Part shown: positions 35,403 through 43,480 of the stretch, piece after piece | Numbering within the stretch: position 1 is the first letter of the stretch | How the letters are laid out: each line of letters opens with the position of its first letter | DNA from: Aeromonas jandaei | Lineage (GTDB): Bacteria > Pseudomonadota > Gammaproteobacteria > Enterobacterales > Aeromonadaceae | Assembly (NCBI RefSeq): GCF_037890695.1 | Contig: NZ_CP149571.1 | Location: 2,076,001 to 2,140,000 of the forward strand | Direction: 5' to 3' | Length of the DNA: 64,000 nt | Notes under the pieces: generated by a model | Told to the model about the DNA's origin: nothing | Seen by the model: only the letters and a program-made list of their open reading frames with translations | Databases searched by the model: none | Made by a program: the position numbers and the translations under genes

Positions 35403-36401
35403 TTACTTGGTTACTTGCTGGACGCCGGTGACGCGCACTTCGACGCGGCGATCCGGGGCCAGACAGGCGATCAGTTTGGCCTTGGCCTTGATGCCGTCGC
35501 ACTGGGTGCCGGTAACCGGGTTAGCCTCGCCACGACCCTCAATGGAGACCTTGCCAGCCGGCAGACCCTTGCCCACCAGGAAGTCGGCCACGGTGCGGGC
35601 ACGGGCTTCGGAGAGCTTCAGGTTGTAGGCATCGGAGCCGATGCGGTCGGTATAACCGACCACCACGGCGCTGCCATCTTTCGGCTGCACGTCGACGATC
35701 TGTTGATACAGGGTATTGAGCGCTGCGACACCTTCTGGCTTGAGGCTGGATTTGCCAAAGGCAAACAGCACGTCAGAGCTCAGGGCAAAGTTCTTGTCGA
35801 CGACTACGGGCTCGGGAACGGGCTCGGGGGCCGGAGCGGCAACCGGTGCGACATAAGATGTCCGGTTGGGGTGCAGCACCAGCTCCAGGGTGGCGACGCT
35901 CATGTCGCTCTCCCAGGTTTTCTGCTCGTCACCCAGATTCCACAGGTAGCGGTAGCGAGCCTGCACATCGATGAGGTCGGAGAGCTTGGCTGTCAGCCCC
36001 AGGCCTGCCAGCGGCGCAGTGCCGTTGGCGTCGTTGCCGTTACCGTTGACGTGGTTGAAGTAGGCGCCACCTTCAGCGAATACGGAGAAGATATCGCCCA
36101 GCGGCAGGCGAGCGATACCGGATAAAGTGCCCCCCTGAGCCTTGAAGTCGGTACCGTCTACGCCAGCTTTGCCAGCGTAGAGATAGCCCAGCTCGGCGGC
36201 GAAGTTCTGGTTGAAGTTGTAGCCACCGAACAGGTTCAGTGCGGTAGCATCCTTGTCGGCATCTTTGCCGAAATCGTCGAGATTGTGGGCATAGGCCCAG
36301 CCTGCGCCCATACCGCCGTACCAGTCATCGGCGGCCTGGGCCGTGGTAGCTGCTGCGGCGAGCGCCAGTGCAATCAGAGTTGGTGCCATGTTGATTTTCA
36401 T
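35403..36401 (-). CDS. ompA: OmpA family porin, second of a tandem pair
   Basis: 332 residues with a signal peptide ending at TTAQA (about residue 19). The N-terminal eight-stranded barrel (DDWYGGMGAGWAYAHN, NQNFAAELGYLY, GIARLPLGDIFSVFAEGGAYFN, DVQARYRYLWNLG) is followed by a Pro-rich hinge (PAPEPVPEPVV) and the peptidoglycan-binding OmpA domain (VVVGYTDRIGSDAYNLKLSEARARTVADFL) with a C-terminal cysteine pair. It is an outer-membrane protein anchored to the wall. ATG at 36401 is fixed by the signal peptide. The paralogue at 36731 lies just upstream, with a terminator between. Confidence 0.92.
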   Translation of the reverse strand: MKINMAPTLIALALAAAATTAQAADDWYGGMGAGWAYAHNLDDFGKDADKDATALNLFGGYNFNQNFAAELGYLYAGKAGVDGTDFKAQGGTLSGIARLPLGDIFSVFAEGGAYFNHVNGNGNDANGTAPLAGLGLTAKLSDLIDVQARYRYLWNLGDEQKTWESDMSVATLELVLHPNRTSYVAPVAAPAPEPVPEPVVVDKNFALSSDVLFAFGKSSLKPEGVAALNTLYQQIVDVQPKDGSAVVVGYTDRIGSDAYNLKLSEARARTVADFLVGKGLPAGKVSIEGRGEANPVTGTQCDGIKAKAKLIACLAPDRRVEVRVTGVQQVTK

Positions 36402-36730
36402 CGAATTATCCTCGTTGCATCTGCCCTTGCGGGCATTCGAAACAGTCGTTTTTATTAGCTGCGAAAAATTCGCCAGCAAAGTGGATAGCGGATGGCTTCG
36501 GGACACTCATGAGGCATTGGCATCATGGACAACAGGCCGGAAGGGAAGCGTTATCTCGCGCTTATCCAATCCCTTACAGGCGCAACTACTGTATGCCTTT
36601 GACGCCATACAGGCAAGATCAGGGGGAAAGGGGGGCAGGACGTACGGTGTTAGCAGAGAGATATAAAAGAGGGGATAAACAAAAGGGGGAAGCCTTGGCT
36701 TCCCCCTTCATGCACACAAGCAGAGTCAGA
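36402..36730. other. Intergenic region between the tandem ompA genes
   Basis: About 330 bp. It contains the terminator of the upstream ompA (36683-36708) and must contain a separate promoter for the downstream one. I see no gene in it. Confidence 0.55.
36683..36708 (-). terminator. Terminator of the first ompA gene
   Basis: Perfect 12 bp stem AAGGGGGAAGCC / GGCTTCCCCCTT with a 2-nt loop; the minus strand continues TTGTTT. Confidence 0.85.
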
Positions 36731-37756
36731 TTACTTCTGAACTTCTTGTACGCCAGATACGCGAACTTCTACGCGACGGTCCGGAGCCAGGCAGGAGATC
36801 AGCTGAGCTTTAGCTTTCACGCCGTTGCACTTGGTGCCGGTAACCGGGTTGGCTTCGCCACGACCTTCGATGGCAACTTTGCTAGCAGCCATACCTTTGC
36901 TGACCAAGAAGTTGGCAACGGTGCGGGCACGTGCTTCAGACAGCTTCTGGTTGTAAGCGTCGGAACCGATACGGTCGGTGTAACCAACAACAACAGCGTT
37001 GCCATCTTTCGGCTGGAACTCAACGATCTGCTGGTACAGAGCGTTCAGGGCTGCAACACCTTCCGGCTTCAGGCTGTCTTTGCCGAAGGCGAACAGGACG
37101 TCGGAGTTCAGAGCGAAGTTTTTCTCAACGATTTGCGGAGCAACCGGAGCCGGTGCTTCTTCAACAACCGGAGCCGGAGCCGGGGCTACGTAGGAAGAAC
37201 GGAACGGGTGGTATACGGCTTCCAGAGTAGCAACGCTCTGGTTGGACTTGTAACGGTCACCGTTGTCAGCGTGCAGGTCAGCCACGTCCCACATGTAGCG
37301 GTAGCGAGCTTGCAGATCCAGTGCGTCGTTAACCTTGTAGGTCACGCCCAGGCCAGCCAGCGGGGATACTTTGGTGTCGCTTACGCCCAGACCATCGGTG
37401 TGAGCCCAGTAGGCGCCGCCTTCAGCAAAGGCAGAGAAGTCGCCGCCCAGCGGCAGACGAGCGATACCGGACAGGGTGGCGCCCTGGTTCTCGTAACGGT
37501 TGCCGTCGGTGTTGCCACGACCAGCGTACTGGTAGCCGAACTCGGTACCGAAGTTTTCGTTGAAGTTGTAACCGACGAATGCGTTGGCTGCAGCAGCATC
37601 TTCTTCACCAACGTTGGTGCTTTCGAGCTTGTTCAGACCGTTGAAGTGAGCAGCACCAACACCGGCACCGAAGTAGATGTCGTCAGCGGCGTGAGCAGCG
37701 GTGGCACCCAGAGCAGCCATGGTGATGGCAATCAGGGAAGGAGCCATTTTCATCAT
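36731..37756 (-). CDS. ompA: OmpA family porin, first of a tandem pair
   Basis: 341 residues. Signal peptide ends at AAHA (about residue 23). Barrel strands start DDIYFGAGVGAAHF, then ENFGTEFGYQYAG, GIARLPLGGDFSAFAEGGAYW, DLQARYRYMWDVA; hinge APAPVVEEAPAPVAP; OmpA domain VVVGYTDRIGSDAYNQKLSEARARTVANFL and two C-terminal cysteines. The C-domains of the two paralogues are nearly identical while the barrels differ, so the outer loops have diverged. It starts MMKMAPS; the second or third codon could also start. The gene shows very strong codon bias, fitting an abundant protein. Confidence 0.93.
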   Translation of the reverse strand: MMKMAPSLIAITMAALGATAAHAADDIYFGAGVGAAHFNGLNKLESTNVGEEDAAAANAFVGYNFNENFGTEFGYQYAGRGNTDGNRYENQGATLSGIARLPLGGDFSAFAEGGAYWAHTDGLGVSDTKVSPLAGLGVTYKVNDALDLQARYRYMWDVADLHADNGDRYKSNQSVATLEAVYHPFRSSYVAPAPAPVVEEAPAPVAPQIVEKNFALNSDVLFAFGKDSLKPEGVAALNALYQQIVEFQPKDGNAVVVGYTDRIGSDAYNQKLSEARARTVANFLVSKGMAASKVAIEGRGEANPVTGTKCNGVKAKAQLISCLAPDRRVEVRVSGVQEVQK

Positions 37757-38059
37757 AAAAAAATCCTCGTTGAGATCGCACGTTGTTCACATGCTTCGCA
37801 CTATTGAATTTATGTAAGCTGCAGGCTCCGCCGTACTGCTGGCGTCGAGTCTGGCAGTGACCCGGTGTCGGGTCGCACACTCTCCTGGTGTGTCAGATGC
37901 GCTGGCAGGGCACGCTGAGCGTGAAAAACCGCAGCCAGGCAACGATGTCATTCCGATGACGAGGCGCACTCTATGCCGATTTTGAAACATGATCAAGCTC
38001 ACAAATGAACCTGATGGCAAATTGTGTCGTGTCGATAACTGGCTGTTTATCCAGATTAA
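37757..38059. other. Intergenic region upstream of the first ompA
   Basis: About 300 bp with no supported gene. It must carry the strong ompA promoter and a long 5' leader, a place where OmpA genes are often controlled by small RNAs. I cannot define either. Confidence 0.5.
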
Positions 38060-38656
38060 TTAGTGATCCAGATAGGCCCTGTGCAGGCGCTTTTCGAGCT
38101 TCATATAGGCCTGAACCCAGTCTGGCTGCGGGTTGGCCGGATTCGCTCTGGCAGCAAAGACGGCGAGATAATCCTGCTCGGTCGCGTTTTGCAGCAACGG
38201 AGTGAGACTGGTCAGAAAATGGCGGGCCAGATAGGGATCCAGTGGCCAGATATTGAGGATGGCACGGGCGACCGGCTGGATGGCCGCCGGGCAGACAAAG
38301 TGCAGGTGGCCCGCTTCCAGCCATTTGGCCATGTCAGCCAATTCTGATTCCGGCACTATGCCTTTATCTCCCGGCGTGACGGCCAGCATCATCTCCTGAC
38401 CATTGCCGGTGAGCAGCAGACCATTTTGCTGCAACACGCCGTCATGACTGCGCAGTTGAAGGGCTGGTTCATCCTGTTCCAGAAAGAGTGAACATTTCTC
38501 TGACAGGGTTGTCAGAATGGTGCCGCTCTGATCGCTCAGTGAGGCGGGAAGCCAGAATGCTTCGGCGCGATATTGCGCTCCCTGCTGGAGCTGCAGTTGC
38601 AATTCTATGTCGCTGGAAACCGTGTGCAGGCGAGAGATAATGCCGGGAAACGCCAT
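38060..38656 (-). CDS. Hypothetical protein
   Basis: 198 residues, no signal peptide or membrane helix. Sequence runs MAFPGIISRLHTVSSDIELQ, with mixed charge and a C-terminal helical stretch (DWVQAYMKLEKRLHRAYLDH). I do not recognise a family. Codon use is like the host's, so it is a genuine gene. It is divergent from the XRE regulator gene and co-directional with ompA, with no clear operon. Confidence 0.7.
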   Translation of the reverse strand: MAFPGIISRLHTVSSDIELQLQLQQGAQYRAEAFWLPASLSDQSGTILTTLSEKCSLFLEQDEPALQLRSHDGVLQQNGLLLTGNGQEMMLAVTPGDKGIVPESELADMAKWLEAGHLHFVCPAAIQPVARAILNIWPLDPYLARHFLTSLTPLLQNATEQDYLAVFAARANPANPQPDWVQAYMKLEKRLHRAYLDH

Positions 38657-38879
38657 ACTTATTCCTCTTAATGGGTAGCCGGCGAATTATACGGTTTATT
38701 GGGATGGCAACAATAAAGGTTTCTTTTCGAGACTGTTTACCTGAGGCGGCTGAGCGATTACCATCCCCCCTTGAAGGCAAGGGTTGTCGCCGAAAGGCGC
38801 TCATAAAGATAGAGGCTCGACCATAACGAGTCCGAACAAAACTGATACACTTGACTACGAGTCGTCGCGAAAAATAAAA

Positions 38880-38896
38880 GGCGGATTAAATCCGCC
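38880..38896 (+). promoter_or_regulatory. Palindrome before the XRE regulator
   Basis: GGCGGAT-TAA-ATCCGCC, perfect 7 bp arms, 20 bp ahead of the regulator's start codon. It could be the operator for autoregulation or an mRNA hairpin in the leader. Confidence 0.5.
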
Positions 38897-38915
38897 AAAC
38901 GGAGTATGGAACAAT

Positions 38916-39182
38916 ATGAATTCAAATATCGTCACTGTTGGCAAGAAGATCCGTCAGATCCGTGAAGCGGTTGGTTTGAGCCGTCCGAAGTTTGCTGATT
39001 TGCTGGGTGTTCCCCCCACAACCCTGAAGAACTACGAACTGGGTTATCGTGAAGTCGGTGGTGCCTTCCTGGTTGCCCTGGCTCATCACCCGGAACTGCA
39101 CAAGTTCACTCTCTGGCTGCTGGCTGACAAAAAAGTCGCCGAAATCGGCCAGATTGGTCCGGACGATCTCGCCAAGGCGTAA
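38916..39182 (+). CDS. Small XRE-type helix-turn-helix regulator
   Basis: 88 residues. A single HTH_3 domain: IRQIREAVGLSRPKFADLLGVPPTTLKNYELGYREVGGAFLVALAHHPEL (about 11-60), followed by a short tail (KFTLWLLADKKVAEIGQIGPDDLAKA). ATG at 38916 follows GGAGTATGGAACAAT. Size and design suggest a DNA-binding regulator of plasmid- or phage-like ancestry that is fixed in the chromosome. Its target is unknown; the palindrome upstream suggests autocontrol. Confidence 0.82.
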   Translation: MNSNIVTVGKKIRQIREAVGLSRPKFADLLGVPPTTLKNYELGYREVGGAFLVALAHHPELHKFTLWLLADKKVAEIGQIGPDDLAKA

Positions 39183-39203
39183 TCGTCACTGTGACAGATA
39201 GAG

Positions 39204-39231
39204 AAATGCCGCCCCTGGGCGGCATTTTTTT
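39204..39231 (+). terminator. Terminator of the XRE gene
   Basis: Perfect 11 bp stem AAATGCCGCCC / GGGCGGCATTT, 2-nt loop, then TTTT. Confidence 0.9.
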
Positions 39232-39386
39232 GTCCCTGAAACAGTGCCCGGCCAGACGTTTCCCGTATCTGTGCACTGCATAGAGCTTTTACGCAAAACA
39301 TCTTGGCAAACCACACCAAACCTCAGAAAATTCCGACCCTCAAAACCCGGTTCATCTCGCATGATGCGAAAGAAAGTGAGACAAGA

Positions 39387-40748
39387 ATGAGTCAAACCAC
39401 CCCCAAGGCCAGAGACGGCTTTACCAGCAAATTCGGCGTACTCGCCGCCACCCTAGGTTCTGCCGTCGGTCTTGGCAACATCTGGAAATTTCCCTATCTG
39501 ACGGGTGAGAACGGCGGTGCCGGCTTTCTGCTTGTCTATGTGATCGCAACCCTTCTGGTCGGCCTGCCGGTGATGATCTCCGAGATCATGCTGGGCCGCA
39601 AAAGCAAAACCGATGCGGTAACCACCCTGAACAAGCTGGCGCCCAAAGGGCAACCCTGGTGGCTGATCGCCGTCATGGGCGTGCTGGCCGCTTTCCTTAT
39701 CATGTCCTTCTACTCGGAAGTGGCTGCCTGGGTTTTCGCCTACATCTTCAAGGCGGTTGATGGCTCCATCCTCTCGACCGATCCCAAGGTCACCGGCGAT
39801 GCCTTCAACGCGCTGATCAGCAATCCGTTGCAGAGTCTGCTGTGGCAGTGGCTGGTGCTGGCCCTGATGGGGGGCATCCTGCTGATGGGGGTCTCCAAGG
39901 GGATCGAAGCGGTCACCAAGAAGCTGATGCCGGTGCTCTTCATTCTGCTGCTGGTGATTGGCGTGCGCAGCCTGACCCTGCCGGGGGCAAGTCAGGGGCT
40001 CTCCTTCCTCTTCTCGCCCGATTTTTCCAAGATCACCGGTGCCGTGGTGCTCACCGCCATGGGGCTCGCCTTCTTCAAGCTCTCCATAGGGATGGGCTGC
40101 ATGATGACTTACGGCAGCTACTTCCGTGATGATCAGAATATCCCGGTCACCGCGTTCCGGGTGATGTGTGCCGATCTGTTCGTCTCCATGCTGGCCGGTA
40201 TCGCCATTTTCCCGGCAGTGTTCGCCTTCGGTTTCGAACCGACCGCCGGCCCGTCGCTGCTGTTCATCACCATTCCGGCGGTCTTTGCCAGCATCCCGTT
40301 TGGCCACCTCTTTATGGTGCTCTTCTTCGTGCTGTCGGCCATCGCTGCCACCGGCGCCATGCTCTCCATTCTGGAGGTGCCGGTATCCGTGCTCTCCGAG
40401 CGCTTCAAGATGAGCCGCCCCAAAGCGACCCTGATCAACCTGCTGGTGCTGGGCGCCGTCGGCTCCACCTGTGCGCTCTCCAACAGCGCCATGGCGGATG
40501 TGCATATTGCCGGCAAGACCTTCTTCGATCTGTTCGACTACCTCTCCTCCAACATCCTGATGCCGCTGGGCGGTATTTTCCTCTGCCTGTTTGTGGGCTG
40601 GGTATGGGGCGAGGAGAAGCTGCGCGATGCCCTGACCAATGGTGGCGAGCTGGAGCTGCCGATCCTCAAGCCGCTCTTCTTCATCATCCGTTACGTATCG
40701 CCGCTGCTGATCCTGATCGTGATGCTCAAGGGGTTGGGACTCTTCTAA
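39387..40748 (+). CDS. Sodium-dependent transporter, SNF/NSS family
   Basis: 453 residues with about eleven membrane helices. The Na1/Na2 and substrate motif is at the N-terminus: FGVLAATLGSAVGLGNIWKFPYLTGENGGAGFLLVY. FFKLSIGMGCMMTYGSYFRDDQNIP and FFVLSAIAATGAMLSILEV follow, as in LeuT-type bacterial neurotransmitter:sodium symporters. It imports an amino acid or related compound with Na+. ATG at 39387 is fixed by the start of the family alignment; the frame upstream is non-coding. Confidence 0.92.
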   Translation: MSQTTPKARDGFTSKFGVLAATLGSAVGLGNIWKFPYLTGENGGAGFLLVYVIATLLVGLPVMISEIMLGRKSKTDAVTTLNKLAPKGQPWWLIAVMGVLAAFLIMSFYSEVAAWVFAYIFKAVDGSILSTDPKVTGDAFNALISNPLQSLLWQWLVLALMGGILLMGVSKGIEAVTKKLMPVLFILLLVIGVRSLTLPGASQGLSFLFSPDFSKITGAVVLTAMGLAFFKLSIGMGCMMTYGSYFRDDQNIPVTAFRVMCADLFVSMLAGIAIFPAVFAFGFEPTAGPSLLFITIPAVFASIPFGHLFMVLFFVLSAIAATGAMLSILEVPVSVLSERFKMSRPKATLINLLVLGAVGSTCALSNSAMADVHIAGKTFFDLFDYLSSNILMPLGGIFLCLFVGWVWGEEKLRDALTNGGELELPILKPLFFIIRYVSPLLILIVMLKGLGLF

Positions 40749-40768
40749 GCCAATCGTTCCCGCATAGC

Positions 40769-40800
40769 AAAAGAGCGCCGCAAGGCGCTCTTTTTGTTTT
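40769..40800 (+). terminator. Terminator of the SNF transporter
   Basis: Stem AAAAGAGCGCC / GGCGCTCTTTT with GCAA tetraloop, then TGTTTT. Confidence 0.9.
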
Positions 40801-40826
40801 GGTGGTTTTGGCGATGGGGCTGCGGG

Positions 40827-41693
40827 CTAGATCACCCCGAGCCGGCCCAGTTCATCCTTGAGCTGGTCGAGGTTGCGCTCGACGCAGGCTTCCCCCTCCT
40901 CGATGGCATCGCTGGCACGATGAAAGTCCATGATGGAGAAGCTGCCAAGGCGAGGGCAGAGCTGGATTTCCGGGGGATCCCCCGCCATCCGCGCCCGGGT
41001 GATCCGCTCCTGCATGATGTTGATGGAGCCGCTCATCACGCTCCACATGCCGGGCGTGGCCGGTGTTGCCTCACCGCGATTGAGCCACTGGCTGAGCAGG
41101 CCGCCACCGGATTGATCCGGCTCGTCGGTTCAGGGCTGGTGCATGTCGGTGTTGAGGTTGATTGCGATCACCACTTCGGCCCCCATGGCGCGCGCCAGCG
41201 AGATGGGCACCGGATTGACCACGGCACCATCGACCAGCCAGCGGTCGTTGACCCGGGTCGGGGTGAGGATCCCCGGCATGCCGCAGGAGGCGCGCACCGA
41301 CTGGCGCAGCGGCCCCCGTTGCAGCCAGATCTCGCGGCCGGTATCGAGTTCGGTCGCCACGCAGGCGAAGGGGATGGGCAGGCTCTCCAGCTCGGGATCC
41401 CCGAGATGGTTGGCGGCAATGCCAAACACCTTTTCGCCGCGAAAGAGGCCGCCGGAGAGGGCCGGGTCGAGCAGGCTCACCACCTGCAGGCGGGTAAAGC
41501 CGCGTACCCAGTTCTCCAGTCTGTCCAGCTCGCCAGCGGCATAGGCGGCGCCGACAAAACTGCCGATGGAGCAGCCGGCGATGAGATCGGGCTTGATGCC
41601 GAGTCGTTCAAGAGCGCGGATGACGCCGATATGGGCCCATCCTCTGGCGGCGCCGCTCCCCAGAGCGAGCCCTACGCGGGGTTTTCGTGGCAC
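40827..41693 (-). pseudogene. rssA: RssA-like patatin phospholipase, interrupted by in-frame TGA
   Basis: GTG start at 41693 with AGGAG upstream. The patatin domain is clear: GLALGSGAARGWAHIGVIRAL, nucleophile GCSIGSFVGAAYA and the catalytic Asp in LVDGAVVNPVPISLARAMGAEVVIAINLN. At codon 188 (41132-41130) a TGA follows NTDMHQP; the frame then continues TDEPDQSGGG...GSINIMQERITRARMAGDPPEIQLCPRLGSFSIMDFHRA, the normal RssA C-terminus, to 288 residues. The shortened product keeps both catalytic residues, so some activity could remain. The break needs one base, most simply TGG to TGA. E. coli RssA is linked to RssB; no rssB is seen here. Confidence 0.85.
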
Positions 41694-41726
41694 GAAGTGA
41701 CTCCTGAAAAGTGTGGAGGGCCCAGC

Positions 41727-43280
41727 TTACTCTGTGAGCTGGGCCTCGTCACCCTGCCATCTTTCCGAGCGGTTGCGGCCATTGCCTTTGGCCTGATAGA
41801 GGGCGACATCGGCGCGGCGGATCGCCTCGTGCAGCGGGATGGAATCTGCGTGAGGGTGGTAACCGAGACTGATGGTGACGGCCAGCTCGGGCACTATGCT
41901 GCGCCAGTCATAATGCTCTACCGCGCTGCGGATCTGCTCGGCCAGCGCGGCGAGACGAGCGTCGTCACAGCGGGCGACCAGCAGCAAAAACTCCTCGCCC
42001 CCCCAGCGGATCAGGCAATCCGATGGGCCTATCTGCTCCTGACAGATCTGCACCAGCCGGGTCAGCACGATATCACCCACTCCGTGGCCGAAGCGGTCGT
42101 TGACCCGTTTGAAGTGATCCGCATCGAACAGGATCACCCCGACAGGCATCTGTTTTGCCAGCTGGCCACTCTGCTCCTGCTGGGTCAGATAGTGCCGATT
42201 GAAGGCGCCGGTGAGCGCATCGTGGCAGGAGAGGTAGTTGAGCTGCAGGTTGAGACGGCGAGATCTCAGGCTGGAAAGGGCCGCCAGCAACATGAAGGCG
42301 ATGGCGAGCAGGGTTGGTGCCGACTGGCAGATCAGCGCAACGAGCAGCTCAAACAGGGGGATGCGATGCACCAGCCGCAGCGGTGTATCGCTCAGCGCCT
42401 GGGTGAGTTGAAAGCCCCCCTGATTCCAGCGGTACTGATCGTCCGGTGCCAGATGTTGTTGGGGATGGGGATCCGAGTTGCTGCAGGCCAGCACCTGATC
42501 GTACTGATTGATGAGCAGGTAACCTCCGAGCTTTGGGGTGAGCGCCTGCAACTGCTGGTGCAGGCGCGAGAGCAGCACATCCATGCTGATGACCCCCACC
42601 AGTGTCGAGCCTTTATAGAGGGGTTGCGACATGGTGATCATGGTGCCCAGCCCGGCAAAGTCCTCATAGGGGCGCGAGAGAATGGTGGTGCGGCCCGGAT
42701 TGGGGGTCGCCTGCGCATCCTGCCAGTAGGACTTCTCATAGATGGCATTGGTAAAACGGTACTGGCTGGAGGGGCGCCAGGGGTAGAGGTAGACAAAGTT
42801 GTCTGCACCGGTGAAGTAGACCCAGGCGATCTCCTTGCCGAGGCGCTGGCTGGCGGTGGAGAGCAGGGGCGAGAGACTCAGGGCCAGATGAATGCGAGCC
42901 TCCCGCTCGCTGCCACGGGGGGGCAGGGGCCCCAGCCCGGTGAGGTTGCCGACCAGCCCCGCAGGCAGGTCGGCTGGCGGGCGATCGAGTGCCAGTCCCT
43001 CCGGCAGCTGTTCGAGATGGCGATAGAGTTGGCGGGTCAGTACCGACTGGGGATCGCTGCGCAGCCGCTCTTCGGCCTGACCGCGCATCGCCTCGAGAAA
43101 GATCTCGGTCTGCTTGAACTGATCGCGCAGGCGAATGGCGCTGTTGGCCGTATCGCTAAGATAGAGATCCTCTATCTGTTTCAGACTTTGCCGCAGGGTC
43201 AGACCAACCAGCAGGATGACGGAGGCAAACAGCAGCCAGGTCAGGCGTGAGAGGAAACGTCGGTCAGACACATTTGGCAT
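41727..43280 (-). CDS. Membrane diguanylate cyclase with dCACHE-type periplasmic sensor
   Basis: 517 residues from ATG 43280. A first helix (about 10-30) and a second (about 310-330) bracket a large periplasmic double-CACHE-like domain (EIAWVYFTGADNFVYLYPWRPSSQY, GTMITMSQPLYKGSTLVGVISMDVLL). The GGDEF domain starts at HDALTGAFNRHYL and has FDADHFKRVNDRFGHGVGDIVL and CLIRWGGEEFLLLV. In the inhibitory-site position the Asp is kept but the Arg is Gly, so product inhibition is probably lost. Ligand unknown. A longer frame starts at 43397 but lacks a good ribosome site. Confidence 0.88.
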   Translation of the reverse strand: MPNVSDRRFLSRLTWLLFASVILLVGLTLRQSLKQIEDLYLSDTANSAIRLRDQFKQTEIFLEAMRGQAEERLRSDPQSVLTRQLYRHLEQLPEGLALDRPPADLPAGLVGNLTGLGPLPPRGSEREARIHLALSLSPLLSTASQRLGKEIAWVYFTGADNFVYLYPWRPSSQYRFTNAIYEKSYWQDAQATPNPGRTTILSRPYEDFAGLGTMITMSQPLYKGSTLVGVISMDVLLSRLHQQLQALTPKLGGYLLINQYDQVLACSNSDPHPQQHLAPDDQYRWNQGGFQLTQALSDTPLRLVHRIPLFELLVALICQSAPTLLAIAFMLLAALSSLRSRRLNLQLNYLSCHDALTGAFNRHYLTQQEQSGQLAKQMPVGVILFDADHFKRVNDRFGHGVGDIVLTRLVQICQEQIGPSDCLIRWGGEEFLLLVARCDDARLAALAEQIRSAVEHYDWRSIVPELAVTISLGYHPHADSIPLHEAIRRADVALYQAKGNGRNRSERWQGDEAQLTE

Positions 43281-43480
43281 AGGCGATTTGGCTATATTGC
43301 GAAGAAAACTGTCGCTAGTGTATGCGACTCTGCTGAAAAAGGGATCGAAAAGGCTTGATTGCAGTGATCTTGCGCCACTCCTGTTACGTTTTGTCACATT
43401 TATACATAGTCACGGCATAGTCTGGGGCTAAAATGGCCCCCAATCAGATTTCCCTCTCTCAACTCTTCATGGATTGCTCG

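Noticed and set aside
19672..41693. UGA reassigned to Trp in this organism
   Set aside because: Many genes in the window end at TGA, and Trp is otherwise coded by TGG, so a genetic code change is excluded.
40794..43250. An 818-codon plus-strand frame across rssA and the GGDEF gene
   Set aside because: Antisense shadow; the minus strand holds recognisable catalytic motifs in both genes.
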